64,000 nt of DNA from an uncultured Rhodospirillaceae bacterium. GTDB lineage: Bacteria > Pseudomonadota > Alphaproteobacteria > Reyranellales > Reyranellaceae. The notes beneath the pieces were generated by a model. The model worked only from the letters and a program-made list of their open reading frames with translations, searched no databases and was not told the DNA's origin. The stretch's first letter is position 1. Every line of letters starts with the position of its first letter. Location of the stretch: positions 62,001 to 126,000 of the forward strand of contig CAMFGZ010000017.1 in NCBI GenBank assembly GCA_945952105.1. The letters run 5' to 3'. Shown here one piece after another: positions 45,412-52,546 of this stretch. The position numbers and the translations under genes are program-made.

Positions 45412-46119
45412 TTACTTCTTCGTCGCGGCGTAGCGCGCTTTGGCTTCGTCGTTCGGCGGGTAGAGGCCCGGCAGGGCGACGCCGCGCTCGACCTCCGACA
45501 TGATCCAGCCTTCGAGCCGTTCCTGCTCGGTGCCTTCCCTGGCGACCGCCTCGACCAGCGCCTTGGGGATCAGCACCGCGCCGTCGTCGTCGACCACGAC
45601 CACGTCGTCGGGGAACACGGCCACGCCGCCGCAGCCGATCGGCTCCTGCCAGCTCACGAAGGTGAGGCCGGCGACCGAGGGCGGGGCCGCGCAGCCCTGG
45701 CACCAGACCGGCAGGCCGGTGCCCAGCACGCCCGCCATGTCGCGCACCACGCCGTCGGTGATGAGGCCCGCGACGTTCTTCTTCACCATGCGCGCGCACA
45801 GGATGTCGCCGAAGATGCCGGCGTCGGTGATGCTCATCGCGTCGGCCACGACGATCGCGCCCTCCGGCATCGCCTCGATGGCGGCGCGGGTCGAGATCGG
45901 CGACGACCAGCTCTCCGGCGTCGCGAGATCCTCGCGGGCGGGCACGAAGCGCAGGGTGAAGGCGCGTCCCACGAGGCGGCCCTGGCCCGGCTTGATCGGC
46001 CGCGTGCCGCGCATCCAGACGTTGCGCAAGCCCTTCTTCAGCAGGATCGTCGTGATGCTGGCTGTGGTGATCTTCGACAGCGTGTCGTGGAGGTCTTTCG
46101 AAAGCGGCGTCGTCTGCAC
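45412..46119 (-). CDS. RraA / HMG-aldolase family protein
   Basis: A 235-aa member of the RraA-like family. The N-terminus (TTASITTILLKKGLRNVWM) and GDILCARMVKKNVAGLITDGVVRDMAGV (G-D...R-D metal- and pyruvate-site motif of HMG/CHA aldolases), then DVVVVDDDGAVLIPKALVE. Members cleave 4-hydroxy-4-methyl-2-oxoglutarate or act as RNase E inhibitors; the R-D motif favours the aldolase activity here. It lies 24 bp upstream of the glutathione peroxidase gene, probably same transcript. Confidence 0.9.
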   Translation of the reverse strand: MQTTPLSKDLHDTLSKITTASITTILLKKGLRNVWMRGTRPIKPGQGRLVGRAFTLRFVPAREDLATPESWSSPISTRAAIEAMPEGAIVVADAMSITDAGIFGDILCARMVKKNVAGLITDGVVRDMAGVLGTGLPVWCQGCAAPPSVAGLTFVSWQEPIGCGGVAVFPDDVVVVDDDGAVLIPKALVEAVAREGTEQERLEGWIMSEVERGVALPGLYPPNDEAKARYAATKK

Positions 46120-46201
46120 GGTGTCTCCGTTTCTCGTGGGGATTGCGCGGGTCGAGCGGAGAATAGGCGACGCGCCGCGGCACGGCCACGTCCGATTGCC
46201 G

Positions 46202-46585
46202 TCAATAGCCCAGAGGATCGGGCCCGTACCGGTTGGGTCCTGTGGTACCGCGCAGGAAGCCGAGTTCGACCAGGAGCCAGATCGGGCCGATCAGCGGCAC
46301 CAGCATGATGAAGATGAACCAGCCCGTCTTGTCGCGGTCGTGGCAGCGCTTCACCATCACGGCAAAGCTGATCCAGATGAAGGGCGCGAACATCAGACAG
46401 ATGAGGTTCATCGTTCTGGCGGCGTCCTGTATCGCATCCATATCCCGTGTCTCCATGACCGGGACAACGATGATGGCGAACAAGGCGCCGAAGATCGGGA
46501 ACTGGATGGCCGCCAGGGCAAGGTGCACGTACCAGTAGGGCGCGCGATTGAGGCGGCCCTGGAAGCTGAACAACAGACTCTTCAA
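46202..46585 (-). CDS. DUF805-family membrane protein
   Basis: Integral membrane protein of 127 aa. Starting at a TTG (46585) after GGGGAGTTAAAA, it reads MKSLLFSFQGRLNRAPYWYV; the alternative ATG at 46636 would add 17 polar residues and lacks a Shine-Dalgarno. DUF805 features: FQGRLNRAPYW, the charged loop KRCHDRDKTGWFIFIMLVPLIGPIWLLVEL and the C-terminal PNRYGPDPLG. Function unknown, about 4 helices. Confidence 0.9.
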   Translation of the reverse strand: MKSLLFSFQGRLNRAPYWYVHLALAAIQFPIFGALFAIIVVPVMETRDMDAIQDAARTMNLICLMFAPFIWISFAVMVKRCHDRDKTGWFIFIMLVPLIGPIWLLVELGFLRGTTGPNRYGPDPLGY

Positions 46586-46826
46586 TTTTAACTCCCCGAT
46601 GCTCGCATGCCGAGCATTGGAAGTGTGCCACCTCATCGAGCCGTGTGCCTAGACCAACCGTGGTCGGTCTCTCGTCGGCGCCGCAAATTTCACACGATGG
46701 GAAGAGACGGCACCTTGCCGCGCCGGTGACGGCTTCCCCTGGCCGCCGGGCTGGGGCAGAAGGGCCACCGTCGGCGCCCCGCGCCGGCCCGGTCGCAGAC
46801 CCACCCGGTCAAAACAGGAGTTCCCG

Positions 46827-46859
46827 ATGTTCGTCTTCCAAGCCCGAGCGCGCGGCTGA
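46827..46859 (+). CDS. Putative 10-aa leader ORF coupled to queD
   Basis: ATG at 46827, well spaced after CAGGAG (46815-46820), encodes MFVFQARARG and stops at TGA (46857-46859), which shares its A with the ATG of queD (TGATG). The only good Shine-Dalgarno in this region is upstream of this ORF, so queD translation may depend on reinitiation. The peptide may have no function of its own. Confidence 0.4.
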   Translation: MFVFQARARG

Positions 46860-47392
46860 TGTTCAGCCTCGTCTTCACCCGGCGTTTCAGCATGGCGCAC
46901 CGGCTGATCGCCGATCCCGCCGGCAAGTGCGCCATTCCCCACGGTCACAACGAACAGGTGATCGCCCGCCTCCAGCCCGTCGCGCCGCGGCGCCTCGACG
47001 GCCGCGCCAACATGGTGGCACCGTTCGAGCAGGCCAAGGCGCGCTGGCACCGCTGGATCGACGAGCAGGTCGACCATGCCTTCCAGCTCGGCGAGCGCGA
47101 CCCGATGATCGACTGGTTCCGCGTGCATGAGCGGGCGCGGCTGGCGCGGCTGCTGGTGACGCCCGGCGATCCCACGACCGAAATGCTGGCCGCCTGCTTC
47201 ATGGCCAAGCTCAACGCTTTCCTCGCCGCCGACGGCAGTGACCTGCACTGCGTTGAGCTGACGGTCGAGGAGACGCCGACCAACGCCGTCACCTTCATCG
47301 GCGATCCCGCCGACGCGCTGCCGGAACGCGGCGGCTCGACGTGGTGGCAGCGCGCCGACGACAGCATCAACGATCTGGACCTCGCGGCATGA
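46859..47392 (+). CDS. queD: 6-carboxytetrahydropterin synthase-like protein (QueD family)
   Basis: Member of the QueD/6-pyruvoyl-tetrahydropterin synthase family, 177 aa, second step of 7-deazaguanine (queuosine, preQ0) synthesis from GTP-derived dihydroneopterin triphosphate. Sequence: [28 protein letters not shown] gives the zinc histidines (H14, H28, H30) and the active-site Cys24. Later [15 protein letters not shown] corresponds to the P-T-A-E-N motif. Longer than standard QueD (120 aa) by an insertion about residues 40-90. It overlaps queE by 4 bp (ATGA). No queC in the window. Confidence 0.85.
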   Translation: MFSLVFTRRFSMAHRLIADPAGKCAIPHGHNEQVIARLQPVAPRRLDGRANMVAPFEQAKARWHRWIDEQVDHAFQLGERDPMIDWFRVHERARLARLLVTPGDPTTEMLAACFMAKLNAFLAADGSDLHCVELTVEETPTNAVTFIGDPADALPERGGSTWWQRADDSINDLDLAA

Positions 47393-48114
47393 GCGCGATC
47401 CGCATCTCGGAGATCTTCGGGCCCACGGTGCAGGGGGAGGGCGCGCTGATCGGCAAGCCGACCGTGTTCGTTCGCACCGGCGGCTGCGACTATCGCTGCT
47501 CCTGGTGCGACACGCTCTATGCCGTGTTGCCGGAATACCGCCACGACTGGTCGCCGATGGCGCCCGAGGAGATCCTCGCGAAGGTCGCGGACCTCACGGG
47601 CGGCGCGCCGGTGCTGGTGACGATCTCGGGCGGCAACCCCGCGATCCAGCCGCTCGCGCCGCTGATCGAACAGGGCCACGCGCGCGGCCATCGCTTCGCG
47701 ATGGAGACGCAGGGCAGCGTGGCGGCCGACTGGTTCGCGACGCTCGACCATCTCGTCCTTTCGCCCAAGCCGCCGTCGTCGGGCATGGACACCGACTGGG
47801 CCGACTTCGACGACTGCCTCGCCGCGGCGAATGGCGGGCCGCGGACCGTGCTCAAGGTCGCCGTGTTCGACGAGACCGACTATGCCTTCGCGCGCGCCGC
47901 CGCCGCGCGGCATCCGTCGCTGCCGGTCTATCTCTCGATCGGCAACCACACGCCGGGCGAGCCCAACGAGGCCGGCCGCGACGGCGTCGACCAGAAGGGA
48001 ATCATGGCCCGCTTCCGCTGGCTGGTCGATCGCGTGGCGCAGGACCGCTGGTTCGACGCGACGGTGCTGCCGCAGCTCCATGTGCTGGCCTGGGGCAACG
48101 AGCGCGGGGTGTAG
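47389..48114 (+). CDS. queE: 7-carboxy-7-deazaguanine synthase (QueE)
   Basis: Radical SAM enzyme of 241 aa converting 6-carboxytetrahydropterin to 7-carboxy-7-deazaguanine in the queuosine pathway. The start ATG (47389) overlaps the queD stop. N-terminal [39 protein letters not shown] carries the C-x3-C-x2-C [4Fe-4S] cluster motif; [20 protein letters not shown] is the GG-x-P/GN motif; [13 protein letters not shown] follows (S-P-K). Compatible with a bicistronic queDE unit. Confidence 0.94.
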   Translation: MSAIRISEIFGPTVQGEGALIGKPTVFVRTGGCDYRCSWCDTLYAVLPEYRHDWSPMAPEEILAKVADLTGGAPVLVTISGGNPAIQPLAPLIEQGHARGHRFAMETQGSVAADWFATLDHLVLSPKPPSSGMDTDWADFDDCLAAANGGPRTVLKVAVFDETDYAFARAAAARHPSLPVYLSIGNHTPGEPNEAGRDGVDQKGIMARFRWLVDRVAQDRWFDATVLPQLHVLAWGNERGV

Positions 48115-48132
48115 GAGAGCGAAAGGTTTAAC

Positions 48133-48594
48133 TCACCCCGGAATCTCCGGCTGCACGAGCTGCGCCAGCAGGGTCAGCGAGTCCTGCCAGCCGAGGCAGC
48201 AGGCTTCGGTCGGAATGGCGGCGGGGATGCCCTCCTGCACGATCTCGATCTCGGTGCCGACCGAGACCTTGCGCAGGGTGATGGTGGTCTGCATCTCGCC
48301 CGGCAGGTTGGGATCGTCGAATTTGTCGGTGTGCCGGATGCGCTCGTTGGGCACCAGCTCGACGAAGGTGCCGCCGAAGGAATGGCTGCTGCCCGACGAG
48401 AAGTTGGTGAAGGACATGCGGTAGCCGCCGCCGACGCGTGCATCCATCGAATGGACATGGCCGGTGAAGCCGTGCGGCGGCAGCCACTTGCACATCGCGT
48501 CGGCGTCGAGGAAGGCGCGGTAGATGCGCTCGGGCGGGGCGGTCAGGACGCGGTGGAAGCGGACGGTTCCGGTCTTGGCGGTCGTGGTCGACAT
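48133..48594 (-). CDS. SRPBCC / AHSA1-like protein
   Basis: START-like SRPBCC domain protein of 153 aa, the Activator of Hsp90 ATPase homologue 1-like group. It starts MSTTTAKTGTVRFHRVLTAPPERIYRAFLD and continues MCKWLPPHGFTGHVHSMD, FVELVPNERIRHTDKF and CCLGWQDSLTLLAQLVQPE (the W-x-x-x-L-x-x-L end helix). Ligand-binding fold of unknown target. Start at the ATG at 48594. Divergent from the small 64-aa gene at 48677. Confidence 0.93.
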   Translation of the reverse strand: MSTTTAKTGTVRFHRVLTAPPERIYRAFLDADAMCKWLPPHGFTGHVHSMDARVGGGYRMSFTNFSSGSSHSFGGTFVELVPNERIRHTDKFDDPNLPGEMQTTITLRKVSVGTEIEIVQEGIPAAIPTEACCLGWQDSLTLLAQLVQPEIPG

Positions 48595-48676
48595 GATCGT
48601 TCCTCCTTCTTCGCCCAGTGTGCCGGGGAGAACGACCGCCTTCAAAATAGGTTCACTATTGGCAGGCATTACTTGC

Positions 48677-48871
48677 GTGGTGCCAACCAAGCGAATCGAC
48701 GTCTTTCTCCAGGACGAATATGTCCGCTCCTATTCGGTCTCGCTGGGATTCGTGCACGCGCCGATCTTCGACCAGGACTATGTCGACCGCGCCCGCGAGC
48801 AGATGCGGGCGGACGGCTGGTCGGCGGCCGAGGTCGGGGAGGCCCGCTTCGTGGTCCGCGACGAGGACTGA
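48677..48871 (+). CDS. Small hypothetical protein (64 aa)
   Basis: ORF from tandem GTG codons at 48677/48680: VPTKRIDVFLQDEYVRSYSV, FVHAPIFDQDYVDRAREQMR, ending GEARFVVRDED. Soluble, alpha/beta, no domain recognised. No convincing Shine-Dalgarno. It is divergent from the SRPBCC gene (82-bp gap) and lies 53 bp before the VOC gene. Coding potential supported by the codon pattern continuing the frame into a conventional stop. Confidence 0.6.
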   Translation: MVPTKRIDVFLQDEYVRSYSVSLGFVHAPIFDQDYVDRAREQMRADGWSAAEVGEARFVVRDED

Positions 48872-48924
48872 CGGAACTTCGCCGCCGCTGGACCTTTGAC
48901 TGGGCTTGCCGATCGGAGGAGCCC

Positions 48925-49329
48925 ATGCGCGGCATCGTGCATCACATCGACCTCACCGTGCGCGATCTCGCGCGCTCGGGGCCGTTCTACGACGCGCTGC
49001 TGTCCTTCCTGGGCTACCGCCGCGTGAAGCAGGAGGCAACGTTGCATGTTTGGGACCTGACGCACGAGGGCCGGCTGCTGGCCGGCGTCGCCCTGCGCGC
49101 AGCCCGTTCGGACCGGGCGCACGACCGTACCAGCGCGGGCCTGCACCATCTCGCCTTCCGCGCCGCCGACCGCGCCGACGTCGCGGCCGCGCATGCGCTG
49201 ATGACGCGGCAGGGCGCCACCATCCTCGACCCGCCGGCCGACTATCCGCAATACGGCGCCGGCTATCACGCCGTCTTTCTGGCCGATCCCGACGGCCTCA
49301 AGCTCGAGGTCGTGTACTTCCCGGGGTGA
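48925..49329 (+). CDS. VOC (glyoxalase/bleomycin-resistance) family protein
   Basis: Vicinal oxygen chelate protein of 134 aa starting at the ATG at 48925 (CGGAGGAG upstream). Two beta-alpha-beta-beta-beta halves: HHIDLTVRDLARSGPFYDALLSFLGYRRV and LHHLAFRAADRADVAAAHALMTRQGATIL, YHAVFLADPDGLKLEVVYFPG. Metal ligands would be His in VHHIDLTV, His in LHHLAF and Glu in LKLEVVYF. Function unknown. Confidence 0.93.
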   Translation: MRGIVHHIDLTVRDLARSGPFYDALLSFLGYRRVKQEATLHVWDLTHEGRLLAGVALRAARSDRAHDRTSAGLHHLAFRAADRADVAAAHALMTRQGATILDPPADYPQYGAGYHAVFLADPDGLKLEVVYFPG

Positions 49330-49371
49330 AGGGGCGGGGGCGCCTGCGCGATCCCTTGTGCACCCACACTG

Positions 49372-49512
49372 CCACCACCCTGAGGAGCGCCGCGGAGCGG
49401 GGCGTCTCGAATGATGGGCAACAGGCGAGGTGCGCGTTCCCACCCCAGCGCGGAGGTTACTCCGCGCGACGAGACGCGGCCTGCGGCCGCTCCTTAGGGT
49501 GAGGTCGGTGGT
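49372..49512. repeat. Dispersed palindromic repeat, paired inverted copies (family 1)
   Basis: Left unit CCACCACCCTGAGGAGC..GGCGTCTCGAATGATGG; right unit is its degenerate reverse complement, ending CGCTCCTTAGGGTGAGGTCGG. An inner perfect hairpin GCGCGGAG/CTCCGCGC is at 49448-49467. Same family as 8539-8645. Between the VOC and AKR genes; no gene in this gap. Confidence 0.75.
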
Positions 49513-49521
49513 GGAAGATCA

Positions 49522-50487
49522 CTAGGTCTTCACCGGTCCCGGCAAATCGAGCCCCACCCCGCTCAGATGCCCGAAGGTCCGGTGCAGCCGCTCGATCACC
49601 GGGGCGGGCAGCGGCGGCCGCAGGATCGATTCGATGTTGGCCTTCACGTGCGCCCGGTTGCCGGTGCCGAACAGGATGACATCGGCGCCCTGCTCGTGGC
49701 GCGCGTAGCGATAGGCCGCATCGGTGATGCTCTCCGCGCCGCCCTCGGAGACGAGGAAGGCGAGGGGATCGCCGTCCGCGCTCCCCTGGGACAGCACCGA
49801 GGCGTCGAGCCGCCCGTCCTCGACCAGCTTCGCGAACACGGCGCGGCGGTAGGCGTCGTTGCTGAAGATGTTGCGCACCACGAACATCAGCAGCGTGCCG
49901 ATGCCGCGCCGCCGCGTGACCGGGAACACCTTGGTGCGCGCGCCCTGGTTCACCAGGCTGTAGGCCAGCATGATGACCTCCCACGGCGCCTCCTCGATCG
50001 CGCGGGAGAGCATCGCCTGCTCCGGATCGCGCGGCCCCGTCTCGGTGAGGCCGACATGGCGCACTTTGCCCTGCTCCTTCAGCCGCAGCAGCGCCGGCGC
50101 CAGCACGTCGCGATGATGCTCGTAGGAAGCGGGTCCGACTGCATGGAAATGGAAGACGTCGACATGGTCGAGCCCGAGCCGCTTCAGCGACGCCTCGACC
50201 CGCTGCGTCACCGTTTCCGCCGTGTCGTCGGTCTTGAACAACGCCTTGGTCGAGATCACGAGCTTGTCGCGGTCATAGGCTTTCACCGCCGCACCCACGA
50301 TCTCCTCGGTCCCGTAGACCTCGGCCGTGTCGAGGAAGTTCACCCCCAGATCGATCGCCGCCCGCGCGACGGCGACGCACTCCTCAAAGTTCGCCCCACG
50401 CCCCAGCCCGAGCCGGCTGTTACCGCCGCAGCCGAGCCCGGCGACGGAGACGGTGAGGCCGGTGTTTCCGAGGGGGATGTATTGCAT
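49522..50487 (-). CDS. Aldo/keto reductase
   Basis: NADPH-dependent aldo/keto reductase of 321 aa from the ATG at 50487 (preceded by a possible GTG). Start MQYIPLGNTGLTVSVAGLGC. Conserved barrel: ARAAIDLGVNFLDTAEVYGTEEIVG (active-site Asp and Tyr), DKLVISTKA (catalytic Lys), DHVDVFHFHAVGP (His). The C-terminal part has the cofactor segment DVILFGTGNRAHVKANIESI (F-G-T-G-N instead of the usual G-x-x). Its first 30 codons and promoter region are duplicated as a relic at 52264-52430, marking the left edge of the accessory island. Confidence 0.95.
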   Translation of the reverse strand: MQYIPLGNTGLTVSVAGLGCGGNSRLGLGRGANFEECVAVARAAIDLGVNFLDTAEVYGTEEIVGAAVKAYDRDKLVISTKALFKTDDTAETVTQRVEASLKRLGLDHVDVFHFHAVGPASYEHHRDVLAPALLRLKEQGKVRHVGLTETGPRDPEQAMLSRAIEEAPWEVIMLAYSLVNQGARTKVFPVTRRRGIGTLLMFVVRNIFSNDAYRRAVFAKLVEDGRLDASVLSQGSADGDPLAFLVSEGGAESITDAAYRYARHEQGADVILFGTGNRAHVKANIESILRPPLPAPVIERLHRTFGHLSGVGLDLPGPVKT

Positions 50488-50565
50488 CACGAGTTCCTGT
50501 GTGTCCTTGGTAGTGGATACTAGCCGTCGCGCCAGCGCGCTCTGGGCATTAACTCTGCGGATCGG

Positions 50566-51126
50566 TTAGCTTGCTGCAAGAGGAATCCGGCTAGCAGCGA
50601 AACCTAGGTCTAGGTGTCGGCCTCTTTTTCCAGAGTGCTGTTGTTTGAGAAAAAGTTCCCAAGCACAGCGCACGCTCGCCGCCAGATCGAAGGCGTCATA
50701 TTTCTCGCCGTCACTGATAATTGAGAGAGACTCACTATCAGTAAGGTTGCCGCCACCATATGGCGCGTACTCTCGCAGTTCTGTAAACGGCGTTGGCTGG
50801 CTAGGTCGAGAAATTGAATGGTGTTTGTGCGCATTCGCAATATCGCGGCAAAGGCGCATAACGGCACTCTGGGCAAAGAATCTATCGATATTGGTCGATT
50901 GCAGAGCGCCGGTATCGACCAGCCAATCTCTCAGATGAAAAGCGTTCTCGAAAAATGCATACAAGAAGTCGATCTTATCACTCGGCGCGGCATCGCGAAG
51001 GCGATCATGCCACCGGCACATCCGGCTAAACTGCGATTGCCAGCCACCAGTCATGTGCAAGCTCCAGCCCAACTCCGGACTTTTGCCTCGGTAACCTCTA
51101 GTCGTGATAGCGTTCGAGCTTGGCAT
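50566..51126 (-). CDS. Accessory-island gene A, HEPN-like (hypothetical)
   Basis: A 186-aa protein from the ATG at 51126 (an upstream TTG at 51174 could add 16 residues). Lower GC than flanks. Central segment FLYAFFENAFHLRDWLVDTGALQ followed by VMRLCRDIANAHKHHSIS. The pairing of an L-R-D-W helix with R-D-x-x-N-x-x-K-H is a recognisable pattern in uncharacterised HEPN-like helical proteins, where the R/H region is often the RNase site. The C-terminal helix CAWELFLKQQH fits a helical bundle. No catalytic function proven. Neighbouring gene B is on the same strand, 74 bp away. Confidence 0.5.
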   Translation of the reverse strand: MPSSNAITTRGYRGKSPELGWSLHMTGGWQSQFSRMCRWHDRLRDAAPSDKIDFLYAFFENAFHLRDWLVDTGALQSTNIDRFFAQSAVMRLCRDIANAHKHHSISRPSQPTPFTELREYAPYGGGNLTDSESLSIISDGEKYDAFDLAASVRCAWELFLKQQHSGKRGRHLDLGFAASRIPLAAS

Positions 51127-51200
51127 GGTTGAAGCTATATCACCGTCTAGTTGTAGAGGCGAAGAACAGTTCAAATACGTAGAGAAGCTAGGTTGACGGC

Positions 51201-52163
51201 CTACATTTGCGTGCCCATGCGCAATTTTCCATTAACCTCTTCGATGCGCCAGTATCTAACTCCAGTGCAGATGCCGGCAATGGGGTTATTTGGTTTGGTT
51301 AGCCCTTGTGTTTTGAAAAGCTGCTTCATGACATCAGAGGAAATGCGATCTGCTACTCGGATGCTCTTATTGACGGCATGCAACTGTGCGGTGTCGGCAC
51401 TGGCGTAGGCGAGATGCACCTTCTCGGGCAGCCGATATCCTGGAAGGATTTCTACTCCGCTATTAATTGCGGCTAGCTCATTCGCAAATGCGTCGACTAT
51501 GACAACAATTCTCCATCGGGCATCTAGAACGTCGCTGGCAAAAAGCTCCCTGAGACCGATTGCCCAGCCAATCTTCTCTTTTGGCTCTATGAGATTGCGA
51601 AACTCTGCTGCGTATTGGCCTTTGAACTTCACAAGCTTGGGAAATTTAAGTGCAAACTTTTCTGTGATGGCTACGCCCAGTACTGATACCTTGTCATCGC
51701 CGAGCAGGTGTTGACTCGAGTTCGTGTCAAGAGCGATGACGGCGTCGCACGCTTGAAAGATATGGCCCGGATTGATGCTGAAACTACCCGGAATGCCGGG
51801 GACCCAACTAAGCAGCTTGGGCTTTGTGCTCGTTGATTGCCTCTTGCGGAACGTTTCGATGTGATAGCGCAGTGGTCTGACGAAGCGGCCAAGGAAGTCT
51901 TGCGCGACAAGTTCCTTGTTTCCAAACATACCCAACGTTTGTGGTTCCTCGCCCAACCTGAATTCTGCAGTAAGTGCTGTCTCCACACCGTCATCGCGTA
52001 CGTCGATGCGGACGAATCTCGCCGGCCTCGGGAATTTCTGTATAGAAAGTGCATTGTCGGGCATGCGTGATGCCCAATTCGGATCAAGCTGTCGAAGGAG
52101 TTGTTTGTCATCTTTTTCGTTCTTTTTTCGACGCACTTGTCGCCCCTTGTTTGCTACCCGCAC
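51201..52163 (-). CDS. Accessory-island gene B, possible RNase H-fold protein
   Basis: A 320-aa protein, GTG start at 52163, in low-GC DNA. N-terminal 30 residues are basic (RVANKGRQVRRKKNEKDDKQ). Mid-to-C-terminal beta pattern ACDAVIALDTNSSQ (D146), VSVLGVAITE, ARWRIVVIVDAFANEL (D224) and YASADTAQLHAVNKSIRVADRISSDV (D257, D272) resembles the DUF3800/RNase H arrangement of spaced acidic residues on strands followed by an 'LQ..AD' helix. Family not firmly recognised. The fold assignment is inference. Upstream of gene A, same strand. Confidence 0.45.
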   Translation of the reverse strand: MRVANKGRQVRRKKNEKDDKQLLRQLDPNWASRMPDNALSIQKFPRPARFVRIDVRDDGVETALTAEFRLGEEPQTLGMFGNKELVAQDFLGRFVRPLRYHIETFRKRQSTSTKPKLLSWVPGIPGSFSINPGHIFQACDAVIALDTNSSQHLLGDDKVSVLGVAITEKFALKFPKLVKFKGQYAAEFRNLIEPKEKIGWAIGLRELFASDVLDARWRIVVIVDAFANELAAINSGVEILPGYRLPEKVHLAYASADTAQLHAVNKSIRVADRISSDVMKQLFKTQGLTKPNNPIAGICTGVRYWRIEEVNGKLRMGTQM

Positions 52164-52263
52164 TACATTGGATAGCCATACGTTCAGCAGTAAAGGTTAC
52201 GCTGAAGAAGATTGACCTGTAGGTGCTCCGCCCGATCGCGGGTAACTCGTCCGTAACGCACTG

Positions 52264-52430
52264 CTAACCCCTCCAAAGCCACCGCCCATCGCCCATGAAC
52301 GTCGGCCCACGCATTCGTCGGAACTCGCCCCGAGTTCGAGCCGGCTGTGCTGCTGGGGCCCGCGAAGCTGACGTTGGTGTTTCCGAGGGGGCGGTCCATG
52401 GGGGCTCCTGTCGGTTCTTACTAGCGGATA
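52264..52430 (-). pseudogene. Scar fused from aldo/keto reductase start and metallo-beta-lactamase end
   Basis: Within the 383-bp gap 52164-52546. From 52399 leftwards, minus-strand translation gives MDRPLGNTNVSFAG, a decayed copy of the aldo/keto reductase start (MQYIPLGNTGLTVSVAG), with exact DNA matches such as GGTGTTTCCGAGGGGG (52375-52390 versus 50461-50476). At 52264-52320 it switches to the 3' end of the metallo-beta-lactamase at 54590: two frames give RGPTFMGDG and ALEGLA, matching HGPTFKGDG and ALEGLA there, with TGAACGTCGGCCC shared. A frameshift separates the two halves, so it is non-coding. It marks the boundary between the two cassettes of the island. Confidence 0.75.
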
Positions 52431-52546
52431 TCGCCTGTCGCGTCCGCGTGGTCCTTCTTGATGGAACAGAAAAACTCAATCTCGCTTTGCGAGCGGCGTC
52501 CATTGATGGCAGATAAATAGGATCAAACAACTTACTGGGGAGTCGG

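Noticed and set aside
46660-46826. Possible preQ1 riboswitch before queD
   Set aside because: No recognisable preQ1 aptamer hairpin with A-rich tail was seen; the region is GC-rich with no clear pseudoknot partner.
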